Below, piece by piece: positions 42,066 to 47,903 of a stretch of DNA of 47,903 bases. The first letter of the stretch is position 1; each line of letters opens with the position of its first letter. The notes under the pieces are model-generated. The model had not been told where the DNA came from, made no database searches, and saw only the letters and a list, made by a program, of their open reading frames with translations. The translations under genes were made by a program, and so were the position numbers. Source of the DNA: Thermodesulfobacteriota bacterium (GTDB lineage Bacteria; Desulfobacterota; WTBG01; CAIYCZ01; CAIRTM01); the NCBI GenBank assembly GCA_028282925.1, contig JANQGV010000101.1, positions 1 through 47,903 on the forward strand, given 5' to 3'.

Positions 42066-43301
42066 TTACCGGCAGCAGTGGTGCGGCAGCCACTCTTTCC
42101 AGGCCTGCTCAAGCTCTTCACAGGAGAGGTGCACACGCCCCAGCGCTCCGGGCACCTCTTCTCCGCTTCCGAATGCACCCAGCACGGCCCGAATACCGCT
42201 CCATGAATACCGCTGCAATAGAAAGGTTACTATACTATATGCCTCAACATAGGCAAAGTCAATCAACTCAGCATACTCCAGCGCAGAAAAATCATGCTGC
42301 AAAATCTCCAGGGGCAAAAACGCATCATTATCAAGAGCTCTCTGTAAAAGCTCCTCGGTGCCGGCCGGTGCATTCTGGGTTTCAACCTGGGCTATTCCTT
42401 CCTCCAGCCAGAGCGGGCACTTTCCGCCGGTCATGTGACGCACGGCGTAATGCACATATTCATGGGTAAGCATCAAGTACAGAAACTGCGGCTCTCTCAA
42501 TGTATCGTCGTCGGTATTGATACGGATCTTTTCATCACACATCCCGGCGGCCCAGTCCGGTGCAGCGCAACCATTCAGGCCGGTTACGCCCTGTAGCTCT
42601 TCCTGTGAGGTATACACCTCCACCTCCACCCGCTCAGGATACACCTCAAGGTGCCTGCCGACCAGATCGTAAGCCCGTTTAAGCGTTTTAAATATCTCCT
42701 TTATCAGATGGGCATCACGGGATATATGAAACCGGATCTCAAAAGGGGCTGCGTTGAGGCTGACAAAGTCATCCGGGCCGACAATGGACAGCGTATCTTT
42801 TTTCCCCGGCACAACAAGGCTTTCAAGCTTGCGATACATGTTTTTCTTCCGCGCAATACGGTCCTGCAGTTGGAGCGCCTGAGAGTTGCCCTGTTCCATG
42901 AGCAGTGCCTTTTGCACGGCGGATTCGGCTGAATCCCAGCGCCCGTGCATGAGGTGGCGGTCGGCTTCAGTGAGCACCTTCGCCACGTTTTCATCATCGG
43001 CACCTTCCTTTGCACAAAACGACTCAAACCGAATGGTATTTCGGCATATGGATATTACATCACCCCCCTGCACCGGGCTCCTGTTTATCTTTATATGGTT
43101 GAGATACGTACCGTTGGTACTGTTGCGGTCTTCAATAAAAAAACCTCCTCCGTCACAATATAATGCAGCATGGTATGCCGACACATCTTCATCATTGAAG
43201 GTAATGACGTTGTCCCAGGCCCGCCCGATTGTGCAACCGGTTTCCGGGACATCAACTGTTTTCTCAACAAAACCCGAGGTTGTAATATGCAAAACCGGCA
43301 T
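42066..43301 (-). CDS. FHA domain fused to a gluzincin metallopeptidase
   Basis: 411 residues, start with AAAGGTG upstream. The FHA domain (about 1-100) has GCTIGRAWDNVITFND, VSAYHAALYC and DRNSTNGTYLNHIKI, with the Arg, Ser, His and Asn that bind phosphothreonine. A linker with a helical pair follows (about 110-165). The C-terminal domain (about 190-410) contains LTHEYVHYAVRHMTGGKC and, 19 residues after the second His, WLEEGIAQVE, the HExxH plus E pattern of peptidase MA-like gluzincins. It has no signal peptide, so it is probably cytoplasmic and could dock on a protein phosphorylated by the neighbouring kinase. Confidence 0.88.
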   Translation of the reverse strand: MPVLHITTSGFVEKTVDVPETGCTIGRAWDNVITFNDEDVSAYHAALYCDGGGFFIEDRNSTNGTYLNHIKINRSPVQGGDVISICRNTIRFESFCAKEGADDENVAKVLTEADRHLMHGRWDSAESAVQKALLMEQGNSQALQLQDRIARKKNMYRKLESLVVPGKKDTLSIVGPDDFVSLNAAPFEIRFHISRDAHLIKEIFKTLKRAYDLVGRHLEVYPERVEVEVYTSQEELQGVTGLNGCAAPDWAAGMCDEKIRINTDDDTLREPQFLYLMLTHEYVHYAVRHMTGGKCPLWLEEGIAQVETQNAPAGTEELLQRALDNDAFLPLEILQHDFSALEYAELIDFAYVEAYSIVTFLLQRYSWSGIRAVLGAFGSGEEVPGALGRVHLSCEELEQAWKEWLPHHCCR

Positions 43302-43360
43302 GTTACACCTTTAACCCGTTTGTCATGACACGCCCCCTGTCGGCTCGGACCCAAACAAGC

Positions 43361-44869
43361 TCATTTGATGAGCACACTGCACCGGGCTTCACTCCACCCT
43401 TTTTGTATCCGGTCGAGCCCCGTCTTCATATCATCCAGATCTTTTGCCCGGGAAACGTCGCGGAAAACCGTTTGCGTAAAGTCATACTCTTGCAGAGAAA
43501 TGTTTTCCAGGGTTGCTATGGCTTTAATATGCTCGGTGCCCCGTGGACCCAGTACTTTGTACTCAAAACCGTAGTCATCCTCAGGCACACGGTAGGTGAC
43601 GCCTCCGTAAATAAAATTATCGGGATGAAAGCGGTTGGGGAATAAAATAGTTATCTTACCGTTCACGGCAATGTCGATGAGGGTCAGGTAACAGTCGCGC
43701 TCGCTTTTGAAGTTGAAAGCAATCGTATCACCAACGGCGTACTCCTTTTTGTCGGCCCACAGTTGAACGTTGAACGGCGGGGTTGCCTGCTGCATGGCCG
43801 TCATTCGCCTCAGCATCAGGTTTTTATCATCCATGCAGCCTTGGCCGTCGGCACTTTTGCGCAGCTCAACGGTAATCGCCGTGTCCTGTGCCAGGTCTAT
43901 TTCCATGTCCTCAGGGCAATAGCCATCGGAGCCGCTCACCAGTATGGTATGCGGACCGTTGGAAAGCTGCACTGAAAGGATACCCTCGTGAGTTTGCTGC
44001 TTCCTGATACCGTCGATCATGACAACGGCATCACGGGGGGTCAGTTGAAGGGTCAGGTTTGCCGATTGCGCTTTCATATTGACGATGTGGCTTTGATCTC
44101 CGGCAATGTATATATTTTCCGTTACCGTACCATACCCCAGGGCCGACACCACGATGGTACAGCTTCCATGGGGAACAGTGCGGAACACAGCCGTCCCGTG
44201 GCGTATTCTCTGGTTTTGCGTGCCGACTGAAACCCGCGCTATACGGCGAATAGTTTCAAATCCGCTCTCTTCATCTTCTTCAACAAGGGTTATGGTAAGG
44301 GTCGACGTCAAAACATCTTCAAGCATCTCCCTGGTATCGTCGCTGTTGCCCAACTGGGTTTCGGCAACCGCCAGAATTTCACCGGTTTTGCTGTCGATCA
44401 GGCGGGCATTGATATCGACCACGGCACCCATAACCTTTATCGTACCGGCAACGATTGCCCCGGCCCCGGCCTTGCGCCCGATATCGGCAAGCGTACCTTC
44501 ATCAAAATGGCCGCTGCGTTCCAGCTTCTGCTGCATAAGCACTTGCTTCAAAAGGCTTCGCTCTACGATTTTTTCAAACCTTCCGGTTTTAAAAAGCCGG
44601 GTCACCAGTTTCTCCGAAATACCTGCTCCCAGCCGGGTCAGTTTATCGTCCGGCCCGACAAAATCGACCACACCGATAACCGGTTTCTTATCCATCGGCA
44701 GATTCTGCGCAAGCTGCAGCACCAGGCCGTCGAGCGAAGCAAGCAGTTTAGCCGAACCGCCCGTTTGCCCACCCGGGAAGGCTGCACAGGATACCAACAG
44801 GGTTGCGATACTGAACAACGCTCCAAAGCGTATATGCCGCTTGATCTTCAAAGCAATTCCTTCATGCAT
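43361..44869 (-). CDS. CsgG-like/PEGA/DUF4384 lipoprotein
   Basis: About 502 residues. The N-terminus ends in TLLVSCAAF, a lipobox. A TTG at 44851 with GAAGGA upstream may be the true start, which would remove six residues. The first part (about 45-200) resembles CsgG/FlgO-like domains (VIGVVDFVGPDDKLTRLGAG and FEKIVERSLLKQVLMQQKLE, GAIVAGTIKVMG). Two PEGA-like repeats follow (about 205-335), and DUF4384 closes the protein (LWADKKEYAVGDTIAFNFKS, CYLTLIDIAVNGKITILFPN). DUF4384 often accompanies caspase-like proteins. It should be anchored in the envelope, and it is the first gene of the minus-strand series. Confidence 0.85.
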   Translation of the reverse strand: MHEGIALKIKRHIRFGALFSIATLLVSCAAFPGGQTGGSAKLLASLDGLVLQLAQNLPMDKKPVIGVVDFVGPDDKLTRLGAGISEKLVTRLFKTGRFEKIVERSLLKQVLMQQKLERSGHFDEGTLADIGRKAGAGAIVAGTIKVMGAVVDINARLIDSKTGEILAVAETQLGNSDDTREMLEDVLTSTLTITLVEEDEESGFETIRRIARVSVGTQNQRIRHGTAVFRTVPHGSCTIVVSALGYGTVTENIYIAGDQSHIVNMKAQSANLTLQLTPRDAVVMIDGIRKQQTHEGILSVQLSNGPHTILVSGSDGYCPEDMEIDLAQDTAITVELRKSADGQGCMDDKNLMLRRMTAMQQATPPFNVQLWADKKEYAVGDTIAFNFKSERDCYLTLIDIAVNGKITILFPNRFHPDNFIYGGVTYRVPEDDYGFEYKVLGPRGTEHIKAIATLENISLQEYDFTQTVFRDVSRAKDLDDMKTGLDRIQKGWSEARCSVLIK

Positions 44870-45376
44870 TCTCTTGCTGCTGTTGATAAATACAGGCAGG
44901 TTGTACAGGTGGTCGTGAACTACATGCCCCTTTTTTATACGTCTCGCTGCCCCGGTACCGCACCAGGTGCGGCAAAAAAAAGTATCCGGTATTCTACCAT
45001 CCGGCCTTCGGTCTACATCTGTTTCACTGCGTGTCTTTACACTATACCATCTTGAATAAAAAGGTCAATAGTTCCATACCGTTCTTCTATTGTTCCGCCG
45101 ATTCGTTTCCCGGATAAACTCCGACAAGCATTCAACGTGCAGCCGCCGGTTTCATATCAAACGCAACGCCACCCTCCTTCAACACCTGTCCGGCAAAAAC
45201 CAATCAGAAGTTTTACTCATGACAAGCTGTTTTTTGCTTAATACCGTGAGGTTGGGTAAGCGCGAAGAGGCAGATGGATGATATCTCTTTGTCAAAACGC
45301 TTTTCATTGACAATAGACACTAAGACAGGTACATACATCTATACAACAAAAAATCAACCCTACACAAAGAGCACCA
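44870..45376. other. Divergent gap between the two lipid- and membrane-protein genes
   Basis: About 500 bp separates the CsgG-like gene from the TPR gene. It should hold promoters for both, but no sequence matches consensus well enough to name. No gene or strong hairpin is seen. Confidence 0.4.
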
Positions 45377-46231
45377 ATGCCATTGACTCCCCGTCTCATT
45401 GAACGCATCAAACTCCATCAGCGTGAAGTCGGCCCGGCAAACACGTCCGGCAATACGGCATTGCTCAACATACAGGTGTTTCCGGAACACGATAATGACC
45501 TTGCAACAATTAAAACCACCCTTAAAAGCCGAGGACTTACCCGTATTGTCGTCAACAGGAAAGCCGATGCCGTTACCGCCCAGGGCTCGCCTGAAGCGGT
45601 TGTGGAATTACGTGGCCTGCCTCATCTTGTAGACTATGCCGACACCGGAACCGCAACGCGCCCCGATAATCGAACTTCACGATTCCTTCCGGCAACAATA
45701 ATCGGCGTCATTATTTTGGCTTTACTATTTACGGCTGATTTCCTGCCGAAAATCCCACGTTTGCTTGTCGAACACATAAACAGTACAGGCACACAGGTCA
45801 ATACAGGACTTTCCTCACAAAATCAAAACCGTGCATACGCCGAAAAAAAAGGAACAACCCCCGACTCTTCTCCTTTTGATATTTCAGCCGCCGAACGGCT
45901 GCTGCAACAAAAAAAATATCGCGATGCACTGCCGTTGCTCATTGAAGCCCGCAAAAGGGATAGAAACAACCCTGTCCTTGCTTTCAAGGCCGGTCTGGCC
46001 CATTACCATACCGGCAACCTGACCGAAAGCATACAACTGTTCTCAACCGCCGTCGCCGGTGCGCCGGATAACCTCTCTTTTCATCTCATGCTGGCCCGGG
46101 CATTCATTGAAGCAGGCCAACCGGACCGTGCCCTTCAGGTCTATGAAAACATGCTTGCCCTCGATCCTGAAAACAGTGCAGCCCAAGCCGCCGTGATCCG
46201 GCTCCAGGCCGGTGACCGTGGTTTCGACTGA
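45377..46231 (+). CDS. TPR protein with one membrane helix
   Basis: 284 residues. The N-terminal 90 residues are cytoplasmic, a single helix follows (about 95-116, LPATIIGVIILALLFTADFL), then a linker and TPR-like units in the rest (SAAERLLQQKKYRDALPLL, LAFKAGLAHYHTGNLTESI, LARAFIEAGQPDRALQVYE). The orientation probably places the TPRs in the periplasm, where they could bind the envelope proteins made by neighbouring genes. No known full-length family. ATG has only a weak upstream site. The gene stands between the divergent gap and the trypsin-like gene. Confidence 0.7.
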   Translation: MPLTPRLIERIKLHQREVGPANTSGNTALLNIQVFPEHDNDLATIKTTLKSRGLTRIVVNRKADAVTAQGSPEAVVELRGLPHLVDYADTGTATRPDNRTSRFLPATIIGVIILALLFTADFLPKIPRLLVEHINSTGTQVNTGLSSQNQNRAYAEKKGTTPDSSPFDISAAERLLQQKKYRDALPLLIEARKRDRNNPVLAFKAGLAHYHTGNLTESIQLFSTAVAGAPDNLSFHLMLARAFIEAGQPDRALQVYENMLALDPENSAAQAAVIRLQAGDRGFD

Positions 46232-46571
46232 TTTTTACTTTCAATATGCATGCCGCTATGCTAGACTGGTTACATTGACACAGAAAGAAACTGTTTAAAA
46301 AATCCAGGGGCACGCTGCTACTACCCAGAAACCATCCAAACTGTAATCCAATACCATCAGCCGGTATTATCTGCGGTTTCTAGTCTCTGCGGCAAAAACC
46401 TCACACAACTTGTACGGGGCAACACAAGTATATTTTCAACCGTAAAAAACACCCGCGCAACCATTGGATTTTACGCGTCCTCCTGTATTGTAAGAATGGC
46501 ATCCATCTATTCGTCAAAGGAGTAATAAACAATATATAGCCACACAATGTATAAACCGGGGAGATTTTGCA
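46232..46571 (+). other. Gap between TPR and trypsin-like genes
   Basis: About 340 bp. A nested inverted repeat (AGAAACC...GGTTTCT, about 46329-46380, enclosing AATACC-ATCAGCC-GGTATT) may form a stem, without a T-run. No gene is seen. The trypsin-like ATG has GGGGAGA upstream. Confidence 0.4.
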
Positions 46572-47447
46572 ATGACTCACAAGAAAATGTTTGCGGCAAT
46601 TTCGTTCTTTTTAATTATGGCATTGTTATTTGTTTTTCAGGGACCAGTCTGCGCGGCTGACCAGCCATCCGGCGGCTCATACGAACATGTCGATCTCGGC
46701 GACGATGCTCTTAAAAATAAATCAAAAAAACCGTCCACCAAAAAGAAGCCGTCGGCAAAACCTTCTAAAACCCCCTCAACAAATTCATCTTCAGGTCAAA
46801 CCCTTTCAGCCGCCCAGGTATATGAGCGCAACAACAAGGCTGTTGTGACAATAACCGCAGAGATTCCTGGAGTGGGGGGTGGGCATGGTTCTGGTTTTTT
46901 TGTTTCAGCCAATGGTTTTATCATGACCAACCAGCATGTGCTTGACATGAGCAAATTCAGCGAAGTGGAACACTTGACTGTTTATCAGGTAATTACCTCT
47001 GATGGACGTAAGCACACTCCTCAAATCATTAAAACCGACTCCGAACTTGACATAGCCTTGATAAAAATAGATGGCAAGGGTTTTCCCTATGTCAACCTTG
47101 GCAACATGTCCGAAGCAAAAGTCGGAGAACCTGTGTATATTGTCGGCACACCAGTCAGGCTTGAGTTCCGCAGTTCAATAACCGAAGGCATCATAAGCGG
47201 TTTTAACCGTAGCGATGGACACATTCAAACATCTGCTGTGACACACGGGGGTAACAGCGGCGGTCCGGCATTCAACAATCGTGGCGAGGTTATTGGTATT
47301 TTAGTTGCTGGTGCTGCCAGGTTAAATCCTAAAACGTTTTTTATTGATGGAGAAAAAACAATTATACCCGTCAAAGAAGACGTTGCCGGCATTAGTTATC
47401 TTATTCCGATTAACTTTGCGAAAGGCATTATGAATCTCGCTTACTAA
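46572..47447 (+). CDS. Secreted trypsin-like serine protease
   Basis: 291 residues. The first 30 residues form a signal peptide (LIMALLFVFQGPVCAA), followed by a Lys/Pro/Ser-rich linker (about 48-75). The chymotrypsin-like fold shows His in FIMTNQHVLDM, Asp in DSELDIALIKID and Ser in HGGNSGGPAFNN. There is no PDZ domain, so it is simpler than DegP. The GHGSGFFVSANGF strand is standard. It probably acts in the periplasm or outside. It ends the plus-strand part of the cluster. Confidence 0.9.
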   Translation: MTHKKMFAAISFFLIMALLFVFQGPVCAADQPSGGSYEHVDLGDDALKNKSKKPSTKKKPSAKPSKTPSTNSSSGQTLSAAQVYERNNKAVVTITAEIPGVGGGHGSGFFVSANGFIMTNQHVLDMSKFSEVEHLTVYQVITSDGRKHTPQIIKTDSELDIALIKIDGKGFPYVNLGNMSEAKVGEPVYIVGTPVRLEFRSSITEGIISGFNRSDGHIQTSAVTHGGNSGGPAFNNRGEVIGILVAGAARLNPKTFFIDGEKTIIPVKEDVAGISYLIPINFAKGIMNLAY

Positions 47448-47551
47448 TGTCTGCTGGGTAAAAAATTTGGGGGTTTTTGAAAAAAACGGCAGGGCGCGGC
47501 CCTAGGTCACGTGTGTAGTGGAACGCACTCTAAGGTTGACACTGAGCAGGA

Positions 47552-47902
47552 TCAATCAAAGCCACCATCAAACACAACTTCAACCGAATACTTGCCGGTT
47601 TCCTTTACTCGGATCGGTTTTATGCCGTTTCTCTTAAAATTATAGCGCAGTTCTGCTTTCAGTTCGGCCATGTTGCCCCAGCAGGTAATGTTGTAACAAA
47701 TACATTCCTTCTTTTCGCCGCAAAGCTCCGTACTGCGCACAACGCTTCTGATGCGCGGGACATCGTCAAGGATGGTATAGATCCGGTCTGCATTCTCTCC
47801 CTGAAATGCATAAAAACAGGTGGTGTATGGTGTTGCACAGCCTGCCAGAAGCATCAGCACCATACACAGCATCGGTATTGATATAAATTTCACGTAATGC
47901 AT
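47552..47902 (-). CDS. Small lipoprotein (at window edge)
   Basis: About 113-116 residues. The signal ends in LLAGCATPY, a lipobox. The mature part has five further Cys, including ELCGEKKECICYNITCWG, and ends KYSVEVVFDGGFD. The start is uncertain (ATG at 47902 or GTG at 47893), and an upstream start beyond the window cannot be excluded. No family recognised. It may belong with the envelope genes, or with an operon outside the window. Confidence 0.7.
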   Translation of the reverse strand: MHYVKFISIPMLCMVLMLLAGCATPYTTCFYAFQGENADRIYTILDDVPRIRSVVRSTELCGEKKECICYNITCWGNMAELKAELRYNFKRNGIKPIRVKETGKYSVEVVFDGGFD

Positions 47903-47903
47903 A

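Noticed and set aside
1-47903. CRISPR arrays, tRNA, rRNA, integrases or transposases
   Set aside because: No regularly spaced repeats, no recognised tRNA/rRNA sequence and no transposase or integrase ORF was seen on either strand.

Overview
The window looks like chromosome from an anaerobic Desulfobacterota (deltaproteobacterial) bacterium. The support is indirect: a Nuo complex without the NADH module but with extra antiporter-type subunits, a molybdenum hydroxylase operon with the selenium-associated YqeB factor and a LysR regulator of the selenium-metabolism type, many lipoproteins, and PilZ and FmdB proteins. No rRNA, tRNA, CRISPR array or intact insertion sequence was recognised, so genus and species cannot be given.

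Layout. (1) 1-822: a dispersed hairpin repeat and an FmdB zinc-ribbon gene. (2) 867-12479, minus strand: a respiratory complex I operon transcribed nuoA-B-C-D-H-I-J-K, an NuoL/MrpD-like subunit, a 69-residue membrane protein, a second NuoL-like subunit, nuoM and nuoN. nuoE, nuoF and nuoG are absent. Two 121-bp palindromic elements sit at nuoK/antiporter and nuoM/nuoN. (3) 12559-16811, minus: MFS transporter, PilZ protein, membrane glycosyltransferase-like protein, DUF3795 protein. (4) 17510-21855: a PurF-like enzyme lacking the N-terminal catalytic Cys, a DUF1566 lipoprotein, a Tat-exported protein of the ATC hydrolase family, and an RRM RNA-binding protein with a leader terminator. (5) 22259-25178: a rhomboid protease with a TPR-like tail, convergent with a zinc-ribbon/membrane/TPR protein. 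(6) 25420-31691, minus: LysR regulator, then a three-subunit Mo hydroxylase (FAD, 2Fe-2S, Mo) and yqeB, preceded by a probable molybdenum cofactor riboswitch with an intrinsic terminator. (7) 31904-36484: a decayed or selenocysteine-interrupted Cys-rich ORF, a secreted repeat protein, a UbiB/ABC1 kinase-like protein, a frameshifted receiver-domain remnant and a rhodanese-like lipoprotein. (8) 37145-47902: a signalling and proteolysis cluster.

The last region is the best candidate for an undescribed system. A caspase-like lipoprotein (plus strand) faces a minus-strand series encoding a CsgG-like/PEGA/DUF4384 lipoprotein, an FHA-metallopeptidase fusion, an ECF sigma factor, an anti-sigma factor with two zinc-binding ZAS motifs, and a Ser/Thr kinase with a PQQ-type propeller. 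A TPR membrane protein and a secreted trypsin-like protease follow on the plus strand. Three protease types, phospho-signalling parts and a sigma/anti-sigma pair in 10 kb suggest one envelope-linked response pathway. That linkage is inferred from gene order and domain content.
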